Source: Opitutales bacterium (GTDB lineage: Bacteria; Verrucomicrobiota; Verrucomicrobiia; Opitutales; Oceanipulchritudinaceae). From it: DNA of 47,729 bases. Positions within the stretch are counted from its first letter, which is position 1. Every line of letters starts with the position of its first letter. Shown here one piece after another: positions 1 through 8,863 of this stretch. The DNA lies in assembly GCA_016928295.1 (NCBI GenBank), contig JAFGLA010000050.1, forward strand, positions 1 through 47,729, written 5' to 3'. Position numbers and translations under genes: made by a program. Below the pieces are notes generated by a model that made no database searches, was not told the DNA's origin, and worked only from the letters and a program-made list of their open reading frames with translations.

Positions 1-72
1 TGAATCGGGATTCCCCGAGCCGAATGGGAAGGTTTTTCACCGAAAAGGCACCCGCATTCCGACGGGAGTCCG
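1..72. repeat. Dispersed repeat family B, copy 1
   Basis: This stretch aligns closely with 34107-34178 and more loosely with 30309-30386. The shared core reads GGTTTTTCACCGAAAAG followed by a CGACGGGAGTC block. It lies outside any credible gene and may begin before the window edge. It could be a REP-type intergenic repeat; no encoded function is visible. Confidence 0.6.
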
Positions 73-110
73 GTTTTCAAACACTCCCGAGAACGCTGAC
101 TGCTCTTCCA

Positions 111-148
111 GGGAGCGTCTGCTTTCTTATAGATTTGCAGACGCTCCC
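111..148. terminator. Strong hairpin downstream of the GH3 gene
   Basis: GGGAGCGTCTGC (111-122) pairs perfectly with GCAGACGCTCCC (137-148) around a 14-base loop. It sits about 20 bases past the stop codon of the minus-strand glucosidase gene and may end its transcript. No U-run follows on either strand, so it may instead be part of the neighbouring repeat. Part of the right arm recurs at about 30367-30380. Confidence 0.4.
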
Positions 149-168
149 AAGGGAACGCAGGCCCTGAC

Positions 169-2406
169 TCAGGGCAGCAGCTCGAAGGAGCCTTCAAGAC
201 CGCTTTGCGCGTTGGGCGCTATCCACAGCTTGAACATGCCCGGCTCCACCTTGCGCTCCATGTCAATGCCTGTGAACGCCAACTGTTCGGGCAGGAGCGT
301 GAAGCTCACGCGGCAGGACTCTCCGGGCTTAAGTGCAATCTGCTTGTAATCCTTCAACTCGCGAACGGGGCGCGTGACTTCGCCCACCAAGTCGCGCACG
401 TACAGCTGCACTGTCTCGATGGCTTCGCGCCTGCCTGTGTTGCGAATCGTGGCCGAGACCTCGATTGCTCCGTCCATGCGCATCTTGTCGGTGTTCAGCT
501 CAAGATCCGAGTATTCGAAATTGCCGTAAGAAAGACCGTAGCCAAAGCAATATGCTGGCTGTGGCTGCAAATCCATGTAGCTGCTTGTAAAGCCGAGAGA
601 AGATTGCTTCTGCGCCAGCGGAAGCTTGTCCAGCGGCACAAAGTCGTCAGGCTTTGCGGGGCGGCCAGTGTTCTTGTGGTTGTAATAGATTGGAATCTGG
701 CCGATTTCCACGGGCCAGCTCACGGGCAAACGACCACTCGGCGAAACTTCGCCAAAGAGCAATTTGGCAAGCGCTGGTCCGGCCATAGTTCCCTGATGGA
801 AGGCCGCCAGTATGGCTTCCGCCTCCGCCTCGATGTCCGTAATTATGACGGGGCGCCCCGTCATGAGAACAAGAACAAGCGGTTTGCCCTCTTTGGCCAC
901 CGCGCGGACAAGTTCTTCCTGCGCGCCGGGAAGGTGTATGTCGGAAAGGCTGTGCGCCTCGCCCGATAGCATGGATTCCTCGCCAACGAAAAAGAGCACC
1001 GCGTCGGAATTGCGAGCCGCCTCCAGCGCCGCCGCAAAGCCATCTCTGGAGCTATCTCGGCTGTACGACACGCCGGGCGCATACAAGACATTGTCCTCGC
1101 CAAGCATTTCGCGCAAGGCCACAAGGGGTGTCACGCTGTCCTCATCCCGCGCATCAAAACACCAAGTCCCAATCTGTTCGTGCGGTGCGTCCGCAAGCGG
1201 CCCGATAACGGCGACTTTCACGCCCTTGGAAAGAGGAAGAATGTCGTTTTCGTTCTTTAACAAAACGGCACTGCGGCAGGCGGCTTCGAGAGCGGCGTTT
1301 TTGTGCTCCTTGGAAAGTATCACGCTTTCGCGCCCTTTGGTGCGGTAGGGGTGTTCAAAAAGACCCATCGCGTATTTGGCTTTCAGAACATACATCACGC
1401 GCTCGTCGATCGTCGCCATGTCCAGTGCGCCTTCTTCTATAAGGGAAGCAATGTGGTTTATGTAGCAATGACCGACCATTTCCATGTCCAAGCCAGCCTT
1501 GGCAGAGCGCAGGGCCACCTCGCGCTCATCAGCGCAGAAGCCGTGGTTAATCATCTCGTCCATGGACTTCCAGTCGCTTACGACCATGCCATCGAAACCC
1601 CATTCCTCGCGTAGAAGCTCTGTCAAGAGCCAGCGGTTGCCCGAACTTGGAACTCCGTCCAGATCGTTGAACGCTGTCATCACTGTCAGCACTCCGGCGT
1701 CAACCGCGGCCTTGTACGGCGGAAGGTAGATGTCGCGCAGTTCGCGCGGCGGGATAAGTGTGGAATTGTAGTCACGCCCGCCTTCAGAGGCTCCGTAACC
1801 GGCAAAATGCTTAACACAGGCTGCCATGCCAACGGGCAGCCCCTCCTGCGGGGTCTGATAGCCTCGCACCATCGCCGCGCCGAGTCTGGAGGCAAGCAGC
1901 GGGTCTTCGCCAAAGCTCTCCGCAATACGGCCCCAGCGTGCGTCTCGCGAAATGTCGACCATCGGCGAGTAGGTCCAGTTGTAACCGACCACGGCCGCTT
2001 CGGACGCGCCTACCGCCGCGGCTTTGTATGAAATCTCTTCGTCCCAGGAGCAAGCCAGCGCAAGTGGAATTGGAAAAGCAGTGCGATAGCCGTGGATTAC
2101 GTCGCGCCCCAAAAACAAAGGAATACCGAGGCGGCTTTCCTCTACTGCGACACGCTGGAGGCGGTCCGCTGTTTCGGCGTCTGTAAGGTTCAGCAATGCC
2201 CCGCAGGCACCGGAACGGATCAAGGCCTCTTCCGCACTGTCGTGCTGGAGATACAACTGGCCGATTTTCTCTTCTAGAGTCATGCGCGAGAGCATTTCCG
2301 CTGCTCGCTGCTCTGCGCTCGCAACTGCGGTGGCGCAAAGCGGTGTGTACGACGTTGCCAGCGATAAGACGCCGGCGAAAAGGGGTAGTAGGCGCATGAG
2401 GCACAT
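169..2406 (-). CDS. Secreted glycoside hydrolase family 3 beta-glucosidase (BglX-like)
   Basis: This is a 745-residue exo-acting beta-glycosidase, expected to release terminal glucose (or a related sugar) from oligosaccharides in the periplasm. An N-terminal hydrophobic stretch ending near ATAVASA looks like a signal peptide. The GH3 barrel follows at about residues 40-330, with the family signature KHFAGYGASEGGRDYN near 199 and the nucleophile region GMVVSDWKS (Asp278). The second alpha/beta domain spans about 380-600, and a fibronectin-III-like domain with VQLYVRD closes the protein. Length and order match BglX (about 765 residues). A start three codons later (2397) is equally possible because neither has a clear ribosome site. 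It stands alone on its strand. The exact sugar specificity cannot be read from the sequence. Confidence 0.93.
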   Translation of the reverse strand: MCLMRLLPLFAGVLSLATSYTPLCATAVASAEQRAAEMLSRMTLEEKIGQLYLQHDSAEEALIRSGACGALLNLTDAETADRLQRVAVEESRLGIPLFLGRDVIHGYRTAFPIPLALACSWDEEISYKAAAVGASEAAVVGYNWTYSPMVDISRDARWGRIAESFGEDPLLASRLGAAMVRGYQTPQEGLPVGMAACVKHFAGYGASEGGRDYNSTLIPPRELRDIYLPPYKAAVDAGVLTVMTAFNDLDGVPSSGNRWLLTELLREEWGFDGMVVSDWKSMDEMINHGFCADEREVALRSAKAGLDMEMVGHCYINHIASLIEEGALDMATIDERVMYVLKAKYAMGLFEHPYRTKGRESVILSKEHKNAALEAACRSAVLLKNENDILPLSKGVKVAVIGPLADAPHEQIGTWCFDARDEDSVTPLVALREMLGEDNVLYAPGVSYSRDSSRDGFAAALEAARNSDAVLFFVGEESMLSGEAHSLSDIHLPGAQEELVRAVAKEGKPLVLVLMTGRPVIITDIEAEAEAILAAFHQGTMAGPALAKLLFGEVSPSGRLPVSWPVEIGQIPIYYNHKNTGRPAKPDDFVPLDKLPLAQKQSSLGFTSSYMDLQPQPAYCFGYGLSYGNFEYSDLELNTDKMRMDGAIEVSATIRNTGRREAIETVQLYVRDLVGEVTRPVRELKDYKQIALKPGESCRVSFTLLPEQLAFTGIDMERKVEPGMFKLWIAPNAQSGLEGSFELLP

Positions 2407-2546
2407 TCAAATATGTTCACATGGCGCGCGCAATAAATAAACAAGAATAATGACACTCCGAAACAGCACCAAATGTGGGTTTTGAATAAATGGAGTGGCT
2501 TACGAATCAAGCATCCAATACCCAATACACGCCTCTCGTGTACGCA

Positions 2547-2577
2547 ACAAGGCCGGAGCTAAAAGCTCCGGCCTTGT
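2547..2577. terminator. Terminator-like hairpin downstream of the AP2-like gene
   Basis: ACAAGGCCGGAGC (2547-2559) pairs perfectly with GCTCCGGCCTTGT (2565-2577) around a 5-base loop. It lies about 30 bases past the stop codon of the minus-strand gene at 2608-3117. It lacks a proper U-run, so termination is inferred from stem strength and position. Confidence 0.55.
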
Positions 2578-2607
2578 CATCAGGAAAACACCTGCTTTCG
2601 TCGCAGC

Positions 2608-3117
2608 CTATTCGCCAGCTTCCAGTTCGGCAACCTGACCGGAACGGGACGCCATCTTGCGGAAAATGCCGGGGCCGTAAATCTCGCGAAGCATCTTGCG
2701 CCTGTGCGCCACAGCGAGACGGAAGGCGGACTTGTCCCCGTATTTTTTGATGGAATATGACGTGCACTTCTGCACCCCGGGTTCGGGGCGCCATGTGACG
2801 GAATACACCTCGCTTATCGTGCCGTTGGGGCCTTTCTTGCGAGTCTTGCACACCCCTAGAACTCCTGTGGAATTGCGGGCGTCGCGATATGCGATTCGCC
2901 TTCCACGCGGGCGGGTGTCAATCTTTTCCAACTCGGTATGAAGCTTGTCACGGTAAACGCGTGCAAGATCCAATGCCTTCTCGGAGCCACCGCATTTCAA
3001 ATCGCTGAAAAGCTTGGAGAAAGTTTTACCGTTCTTGTATCCGCGCACGAACCACCCATGCGTAGAGCCAGAATCTATACGGCTTATGCCTTTTTCTTTA
3101 CCGCATTCTTGTTCCAT
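2608..3117 (-). CDS. AP2/ERF-like DNA-binding protein
   Basis: The protein has 169 residues. Two segments resemble AP2-type three-stranded DNA-binding modules. The first starts at GISRIDSGSTHGWFVR and ends in an EKALDLARVYRDKL helix. The second starts at STGVLGVCKTRKKGPNG and ends in a SAFRLAVAHRRKML helix. Both show the family's pattern of beta-hairpins followed by an amphipathic helix rich in Arg and Lys. The start was set at 3117, 30 codons inside the longest frame, because GGAGAGG lies just upstream of that ATG and the preceding residues look non-coding. The gene is divergent from the dihydrouridine synthase. Bacterial AP2 proteins are often linked to HNH endonucleases or phage; none is next to this one. 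Its target is unknown. Confidence 0.72.
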   Translation of the reverse strand: MEQECGKEKGISRIDSGSTHGWFVRGYKNGKTFSKLFSDLKCGGSEKALDLARVYRDKLHTELEKIDTRPRGRRIAYRDARNSTGVLGVCKTRKKGPNGTISEVYSVTWRPEPGVQKCTSYSIKKYGDKSAFRLAVAHRRKMLREIYGPGIFRKMASRSGQVAELEAGE

Positions 3118-3343
3118 TGACCTCTCCGAAGTTAGGTTACCTGTCGATAACCTAGGACTTTTCTTAAAGTTGACTTTAAGTTTTAACGGCAAAATGGGCA
3201 ATATCATTTATAACACAAATCCAAAAAACTTCATTGCCGCAGTCTATACCGTATTTTTTACACATCCAGAACATTGGGTTTTGTCGATCTTTAGAATCCT
3301 TGCGCTTTTCAAGAGAAATACATACTGGAAATATACCACATAA

Positions 3344-4336
3344 ATGCCCGAAATTCACACTTCGACAGGTCAATTCGAGTTCCCTCTGTATCTGGCTCCC
3401 ATGGCCGGATTCAGCGACATGGCCTTTCGTTCCCTGTGCAAGCGTGAGGGGGCGGACATGCTCGTGTCCGAATTTGTGATGGCAAACGCCGTCCTTGCCG
3501 CGGGCGAGAACTCCCGAATATGGGACACTCTCGCCTTTCTGCCCGAGCAGCGCCCTTACGGGGTGCAACTCTTCGGAGCGGAACCCTCGCTGATGGCCGA
3601 GGCTGCGCGAAAGCTGGCCGACAGGCTGGTGCCGGACTTCATCGACATAAACTGCGGCTGCCCGGCGCCCAAGATTGTGGATCAAAACGCAGGAAGCGCC
3701 CTGCTCAAAGACCTGCCCCTTATGGCAAGTGTGGCAAGAGCCGTTGTGCGGGCCGTGCCGGAGCTTCCGGTTACGGTCAAAATGCGCAGCGGCTGGGACC
3801 AAGCGCACATCGTCGCGCCAGAAGCGGCACGAATGCTGGAGCGCGAAGGCGTAGCCGCAATCGCTGTCCACGGGCGCACAAGGATGCAGGGCTACGGCGG
3901 CGATGCGGATTGGGACCTTATTGCCGAAGTGGCGCGCGCGGTGCGGATTCCTGTAATCGGAAACGGTGCGGTAAATGGCGCTTACAGTATCGAGAGGGCC
4001 AAGGCGAGCGGAGTATCTGGCCTTATGGTAGGCAGGGCCGCACTTGGGAAACCGTGGATTTTCAGGCAATTGAAGGCGGTAATGGCCGGAGCGCCCTGCC
4101 CGCCCGAGCCGGATGCCACGCTAAAGCTGCACACCATGCTCGACTACGCGCGCGCGCTTCTTGGAAGCGGCGAAGACATCCGCAAGATCCGCCCAAAGCT
4201 GAAGCCCTTCACCGAAGGCATCGCGGGGGCAAGGAAGCTGCGAGCGCAAATGGACGCTTTGTCCAGCCTGCCGGATCTGGAGAATTACGTGACCAACCTA
4301 CTTCACGATTCGCCGGAGAAGAGCGAAAACAAATAA
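3344..4336 (+). CDS. dusB: tRNA-dihydrouridine synthase (DusB/NifR3 type)
   Basis: This flavoenzyme reduces specific uridines in tRNA to dihydrouridine using FMN and NADPH in the cytosol. The 330 residues begin with the FMN-barrel signature LAPMAGFSDMAFR (residues 17-29). They continue with DINCGCPAPK, whose Cys106 occupies the position of the catalytic cysteine. They also contain VKMRSGW, the VHGRTRMQGYGG loop and IPVIGNG, the usual order in Dus proteins. Length fits the family. No Shine-Dalgarno is visible. A TATACC hexamer ends six bases before the ATG, so the transcript may be leaderless. DusB is the closest subfamily by its CGCPA context; assignment of the modified position is inference. 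Confidence 0.9.
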   Translation: MPEIHTSTGQFEFPLYLAPMAGFSDMAFRSLCKREGADMLVSEFVMANAVLAAGENSRIWDTLAFLPEQRPYGVQLFGAEPSLMAEAARKLADRLVPDFIDINCGCPAPKIVDQNAGSALLKDLPLMASVARAVVRAVPELPVTVKMRSGWDQAHIVAPEAARMLEREGVAAIAVHGRTRMQGYGGDADWDLIAEVARAVRIPVIGNGAVNGAYSIERAKASGVSGLMVGRAALGKPWIFRQLKAVMAGAPCPPEPDATLKLHTMLDYARALLGSGEDIRKIRPKLKPFTEGIAGARKLRAQMDALSSLPDLENYVTNLLHDSPEKSENK

Positions 4337-4594
4337 AGACCACGTTGGTTCTGGACCCACCGACATTATTTACTAAAATACTAGTATCAGCAGGTTAACA
4401 TGGCCCGGCCCGCTCCGTTTCAATAGTATTGACGCGTGGGAACGTGTTAATTGACAAAGGACAAACGGGGGGGGCGTGAACAGCGTATTCCTACCTGATT
4501 GCGCCCAATCAGATCCCAGACACGTCAATAATTGCAGCAATTACATTTCGCCTTCAGCCTTTGGCATTTATCAACAATCAATGTAACTTGAATT
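4337..4594. other. Intergenic region before the chemoreceptor gene
   Basis: No gene is recognisable in these 258 bases. They contain TTGACA (4451-4456), a run of eight G, and a small perfect hairpin CTGATTG/CAATCAG (4495-4512). No good -10 element lies at the right distance from the TTGACA. The region probably holds the promoter of the downstream chemoreceptor gene. Confidence 0.3.
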
Positions 4595-6124
4595 GTGAAA
4601 GTTCCCAAGCTCCCCAGACAAAGCAATACGTCATCAGTATCATCAGGATCAAAGTTCACAGCAGCGCAGAAAATCTACGCTCTTGTGACTGCATCGGTAT
4701 TTCTGGCACTCGTCCTATCGGTTCTATCCTACGTCGGATTGAACATGAGCCGCGACACTGCAACCGAGCACGTCGGCAGGTTGATTACCGGTGCTGAAAG
4801 CGAAAAGCTCAAGACAAGCACGGACGCCTTGGCCTACACATTAGCACAGGGGCTTGAGGGGCTGGAAGAGAGGCAAGCTAAAATCGAATACCTGCAAAAA
4901 GCCATCGACGGCATCAGATACGAGAAGGACAGCTCCGGCTACTTCTTCATATATGAAGGGACCGTGTGCCTTGCCCTACCCACCAAGAAAGAGAACGTAG
5001 GCAAAGACCTTGGCGGGTCAAAGGACGTGAACGGAGTGATGTATGTTGCGGAGCTTGGCAAGGCGGCGGCCTCCGGCGGCGGCTTTGTAAACTACGTGTT
5101 TCCCAAGCCTGGCATGGGCGAACAGCCGAAATTAAGCTACTCCAAGATGATTCCCGGTACCAACATGTGGATCGGCACCGGTATATACATGGATAACGTC
5201 GCCACGACGCAGGCCGAACAAGCCACCGCGCTGGACGAGGCCCTGAGCGGGCTTCGCACTGTCAGCTATACGCTGGCGAGTGTGTTTGTGCTTCTGCTTC
5301 TTGGAATGGGCATCTGGATAGCGCGCAGCATCGCTCTGCCGCTCAAGGCCGCGGTGCAAGAGCTTATCCAAGGAGCCGCGCAGCTTGGCAGTGCCTCGAC
5401 CGAAATTGCCGACTCCGGCAACCAGATTGCCAACGGGGCGAGCGAACAGGCCGCTTCGCTTGAGGAGAGCGCGGCCTCGCTTCAGGAGATTGCCACCATG
5501 GTGCGCCAGAACGCCACTCACGTGGACCGTGCCGACGAGCTGATGCAACAGTCCCACGGGCAAATTGCCCAAGTTGGCTCCATGATGGGCAAGCTGGGCG
5601 AGTCGATGGCGGAGGTTAACAAATCCAGCGTAGAGACCAAGAACATCATCAAGACAATCGACGAGATTGCCTTCCAGACAAACATTCTCGCGCTTAACGC
5701 CGCCGTGGAAGCGGCACGCGCGGGAGAGGCCGGCGCCGGTTTTGCCGTCGTAGCCGAAGAGGTGCGAAACCTCGCCCAGCGCAGCGCAGAGGCGGCACGT
5801 TCCACTTCGTCCCTTATCGAGGGCAACCTGACGCGGGTCAACGAGACGGTTCGCTACGGTTCGGACGCTGAAAAAGCCTTTGACGAGGTGAAGCAAAAGG
5901 TAGAGGAGCTAGCCAAGCTGCTTGAGTCCATTTCCTCCGCATCTCGCCAGCAGACAGAGGGTATCGAGCAAGTCAGCGAGGCCGTTCATCAGATGGATTC
6001 CGTCGTGCAGCAAAACGCGGCCACAGCGGAAGAGTCCGCCTCCGCAGCGCAGGAATTGCAGATACTGAGCATCGCGCTAAACGAGATGACCGACAAGCTG
6101 TCCGCCATCGTGGGCAGGGAATAA
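4595..6124 (+). CDS. Methyl-accepting chemotaxis protein with periplasmic Cache domain
   Basis: This 509-residue chemoreceptor would sense a small ligand in the periplasm and control CheA/CheW. A first membrane segment (about residues 28-48) is followed by a single-Cache-like sensor of about 165 residues containing [11 protein letters not shown] and [14 protein letters not shown] second membrane helix (about 220-240) comes next, and then a long coiled-coil signalling domain. The hairpin tip [20 protein letters not shown] is the diagnostic MCP signature. The start is a GTG at 4595, because the first in-frame ATG (4745) would remove the first membrane helix. No Shine-Dalgarno is evident. No C-terminal NWETF-type CheR tether is present. 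No other chemotaxis or flagellar gene occurs in the window. Confidence 0.92.
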   Translation: MKVPKLPRQSNTSSVSSGSKFTAAQKIYALVTASVFLALVLSVLSYVGLNMSRDTATEHVGRLITGAESEKLKTSTDALAYTLAQGLEGLEERQAKIEYLQKAIDGIRYEKDSSGYFFIYEGTVCLALPTKKENVGKDLGGSKDVNGVMYVAELGKAAASGGGFVNYVFPKPGMGEQPKLSYSKMIPGTNMWIGTGIYMDNVATTQAEQATALDEALSGLRTVSYTLASVFVLLLLGMGIWIARSIALPLKAAVQELIQGAAQLGSASTEIADSGNQIANGASEQAASLEESAASLQEIATMVRQNATHVDRADELMQQSHGQIAQVGSMMGKLGESMAEVNKSSVETKNIIKTIDEIAFQTNILALNAAVEAARAGEAGAGFAVVAEEVRNLAQRSAEAARSTSSLIEGNLTRVNETVRYGSDAEKAFDEVKQKVEELAKLLESISSASRQQTEGIEQVSEAVHQMDSVVQQNAATAEESASAAQELQILSIALNEMTDKLSAIVGRE

Positions 6125-6164
6125 GGCGCGCCAAGACTCATCCATCTTGACCAGTTTGTACAGC

Positions 6165-6206
6165 AAAACGGGAGGCTCCGCTTTTATGCGAGGCGCTCCC
6201 GTTTAT
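6165..6206. terminator. Bidirectional terminator between the chemoreceptor gene and nrdD
   Basis: AAACGGGAG at the left pairs with CTCCCGTTT at the right, with additional internal pairing. A-rich and T-rich flanks lie on the two sides. The two genes converge here, so one hairpin could end both transcripts. Confidence 0.7.
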
Positions 6207-6224
6207 TTGGGCTGGTAGCGGTTT

Positions 6225-8432
6225 TTAGACTGCTTCAGCCGCTGCCTGAACAGGAGTCTCTTCAAGCTCCTGCTTCTTTGTGTCGGTCAGCTTCATCATC
6301 TTGCGCATTCCGAACTCGGCCTGCTTGCCAGCGTTCCACTGGGACACAGGGCGCAAATAGCCTACGACGCGGCTGTAAACTTCGCTTTCCGCTCCGCAAT
6401 GCGGGCACTTGTGGTGCTCTCCGGCGACGTAGCCGTGCGTGGGGCACACCGAGAAGGTAGGCGTAAGCGAGAAATACGGCAGCTTGTAGGAATTGGCGAT
6501 CGTCTTGACTAGGTTCTTCACCGTGTTGGAGTCCGCCACGCGCTCGCCAAGGAACAGGTGCACCACGGTGCCGCCCGTGTACTTGGTCTGAAGCTCGTCC
6601 TGAAGGTCGAGGCTTTCAAACAAGTCGTCCGTGTAGTTTACGGGCAGGTGTGTGGAGTTGGTGTAGTAAGGCTCGGCGTGGCTCTGGGACACGTCCTCCT
6701 CGTTGGCCACCATGATCTTGGGGAAGCGGGCCTTGTCCTTCTGGGCAAAGCGGTACGTCGTGCTCTCGCCCGGGGTGGCTTCGAGATTGTAGTTGTTGCC
6801 CGTTTCCTTCTGGTACTGGATGAGACGACCGCGCATAAAGTCGAGCACGTCGCAGGAGAACTTGTGCCCGCGCGGGTCGGCGATGTCGCAACCCAAAAGG
6901 TTCACGCAAGCCTCGTTCATGCCCAACAGGCCGATTGTCGAGAAGTGGTTCTTCCAGTACTGGCCGGTGCGCTCCTTGATGCCGCGCAGGTAGAAGGTCG
7001 TGTACGGGTAGAGGTTCGAGGACGTAAGACGCTCCAGCAACTTGCGCTTGGTTTCGAGGCTGTCGCGGGCCAGATCCATCAGACGGGCCAGATTGTCGTA
7101 GAACTCCGCCTCGCTCTTGGCTTCAAAGCCAAGGCGGGGCATGTTGATCGTAACAACGCCCACGGAGCCTGTCAGAGGGTGCGCGCCGAAAAGACCTCCG
7201 CCGCGCATTTCGAGCTGCGTGTTGTCGATTCGCAAGCGGCAGCACATGGAGCGTGCGTCCTCGGGGTCCATGTCGCTGTTGATGAAGTTCGAGAAGTACG
7301 GCACGCCGTACTTGCCCGTCATGTCCCAGAGGCCCTTCAGGTTCGGGTTGTCCCAGTCGAAGTCCTTGGTCAGGTTGATCGTGGGAATCGGGAAGGTCAT
7401 GATTCGACCGCGAGCGTCGCCTTCGGCCATAAGCTCGAAGAGTGCGCTGTTGAATATGTCCATCTCCTTCTGGAACTCGCCGTAGGTCTCAGTCATCATC
7501 TCGCCGCCGATGATTACGGGGTGGTCCTTGTAGTGCTTGGGGCAGACAAGGTCCAGCGTCACGTTCGTAAACGGCGTCTGGAAGCCGACTCGCGTGGGCA
7601 CGTTCACATTGAAGAGAAACTCCTGAATGCACTGGCGCACTGCGCGAACGTCCAGCTTGTCGTAGCGGATGAAGGGAGCCAGCAGGGTGTCGAAATTGGA
7701 GAACGCCTGAGCGCCCGCAGCCTCGCCCTGAAGGGTGTAGAAGAAGTTGATCACCTGCCCGAGGGCGGTGCGGAAGTGCTTTGGCGCACGCGTTTCCACC
7801 TTGCCGCAGACGCCGCGGAAGCCTTCGCGCAAGAGGTCCATAAGATCCCAACCCACGCAGTACACGCTAATCTGGTTGAGGTCATGGATGTGGAAGTCGC
7901 CGCTTTCGTGCGCCTTCTTGATGGCGGGGTTGTAAATCTTGTTCAGCCAGTAGGTCTTGCTGACGGAGCTGGACAGGTAGTTGTTCAGCCCCTGGAGCGA
8001 GAAGGACATGTTGCTGTTTTCACGCACCTGCCAGTCGAGCTTTTCCAGATACTGGTCAACCTGGTCGATGTGGCTCTGGTCGGCAATCTCGCGCATCTTG
8101 GCGTGCTGGTCGCGGTAGATTATGTACGCGCGGGCCGTCTTGCGGTAGGGCGTGTTGAGAAGAACTTCCTCGACGATGTCCTGTAAATCCTCAACGTTGG
8201 GAATCTCCACGGTGAGCATTTGGTAGGCGTATTCTATAACCTTTATGGTAAGTCGATGAGCCACGTCTTCGCCGAACTCGCCAGTCTCCTTTCCGGCTGC
8301 GAGAATCGACTTGGTTATGGCCTTCGGGTCAAAGGGCACGATGCGCCCGTCACGCTTGCGGATTTGTGAGAAAAGTCCGGTTTTGGAAGCGATGTAAGCC
8401 TTGAGATGGTCTGTATGATTGCCTTCGAGCAT
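6225..8432 (-). CDS. nrdD: Anaerobic (class III) ribonucleoside-triphosphate reductase
   Basis: This oxygen-sensitive glycyl-radical enzyme makes dNTPs during anaerobic growth. The 735 residues start with an ATP-cone (about 20-115, KRDGRIVPFDPKAI), the allosteric nucleotide site. The barrel follows with NVNVPTRVGFQTPFTN and NEACVNLLGCD. The C-terminal zinc site reads CPTHG...CPHCG (Cys663, His666, Cys676, Cys679). The radical glycine is Gly691 in SRVVGYLRPV. The protein must be activated by the radical-SAM enzyme NrdG, which is not adjacent and not seen in this window. Two NrdR-type boxes precede the gene, so repression by NrdR-(d)ATP is likely. Confidence 0.97.
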   Translation of the reverse strand: MLEGNHTDHLKAYIASKTGLFSQIRKRDGRIVPFDPKAITKSILAAGKETGEFGEDVAHRLTIKVIEYAYQMLTVEIPNVEDLQDIVEEVLLNTPYRKTARAYIIYRDQHAKMREIADQSHIDQVDQYLEKLDWQVRENSNMSFSLQGLNNYLSSSVSKTYWLNKIYNPAIKKAHESGDFHIHDLNQISVYCVGWDLMDLLREGFRGVCGKVETRAPKHFRTALGQVINFFYTLQGEAAGAQAFSNFDTLLAPFIRYDKLDVRAVRQCIQEFLFNVNVPTRVGFQTPFTNVTLDLVCPKHYKDHPVIIGGEMMTETYGEFQKEMDIFNSALFELMAEGDARGRIMTFPIPTINLTKDFDWDNPNLKGLWDMTGKYGVPYFSNFINSDMDPEDARSMCCRLRIDNTQLEMRGGGLFGAHPLTGSVGVVTINMPRLGFEAKSEAEFYDNLARLMDLARDSLETKRKLLERLTSSNLYPYTTFYLRGIKERTGQYWKNHFSTIGLLGMNEACVNLLGCDIADPRGHKFSCDVLDFMRGRLIQYQKETGNNYNLEATPGESTTYRFAQKDKARFPKIMVANEEDVSQSHAEPYYTNSTHLPVNYTDDLFESLDLQDELQTKYTGGTVVHLFLGERVADSNTVKNLVKTIANSYKLPYFSLTPTFSVCPTHGYVAGEHHKCPHCGAESEVYSRVVGYLRPVSQWNAGKQAEFGMRKMMKLTDTKKQELEETPVQAAAEAV

Positions 8433-8442
8433 TGCTGGTAGT

Positions 8443-8458
8443 TTCCTATATCTTGGGG
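8443..8458. promoter_or_regulatory. NrdR box, start-proximal
   Basis: The core CTATATCTTG matches the NrdR-box core CWATATATWG except at one position. It lies 11 bases upstream of the nrdD start and 32 bp, about three helical turns, from the second box at 8475. That spacing is typical of tandem NrdR sites. It overlaps the probable -10 region (TATAGG on the minus strand), which suits repression. Confidence 0.7.
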
Positions 8459-8474
8459 AGGACGTCGGGGTGCG

Positions 8475-8490
8475 ACACTAGATATTGTGT
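8475..8490. promoter_or_regulatory. NrdR box, start-distal
   Basis: ACACTAGATATTGTGT matches the NrdR consensus ACACWATATATWGTGT at all but one position and is nearly palindromic. With the box at 8443 it forms a tandem pair in phase on the helix, the known architecture for NrdR control of ribonucleotide reductase genes. The regulator gene nrdR is not in this window. Confidence 0.85.
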
Positions 8491-8863
8491 ACAATCCCCA
8501 TTCAGAAAAGACTAGAATCGCGTCCTCGTCCTTCTAGTAGGGATGCTAATTGTTACGATAAGTCCGACTTATGTGTTAAGTTTTGTCCCAACTTTCAGAG
8601 ACATTTTACCAGTCTCAAAAGGCGGCGTCATAAAGGGCGAAAACATGCGGGAAGCACTCCTGCAAGCCCCTGAAAAGGGTATGCGTCTAACGGTCCGAAG
8701 GACTGTCTTGGAACAGCCCGACTGGCACACATCATCAAAGTCTGTTTTCTTGATGGAAACAAAGCCTGGCGTACACTGTCCGAACAATCTACCGCTCGAG
8801 GCCCGACTTCGCACGCGCTCCGCGCTTGCTACCTGCGACACAAACCGTATTTACTATATTCCC
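8491..8863. other. Non-coding stretch upstream of the lipoprotein gene
   Basis: The 370 bases between the nrdD control region and the lipoprotein gene show no recognisable gene. One reading frame continues upstream from the lipoprotein to 8543, but its residues look random and would bury the signal peptide, so it was not used. TACTAT at 8852-8857 is a likely -10 element for the lipoprotein gene. Confidence 0.4.

Noticed and set aside
6558-8186. 542-residue plus-strand frame
   Set aside because: It lies antisense within nrdD, which is certain from its motifs. Long mirror frames are expected in GC-rich genes; no domain is visible.
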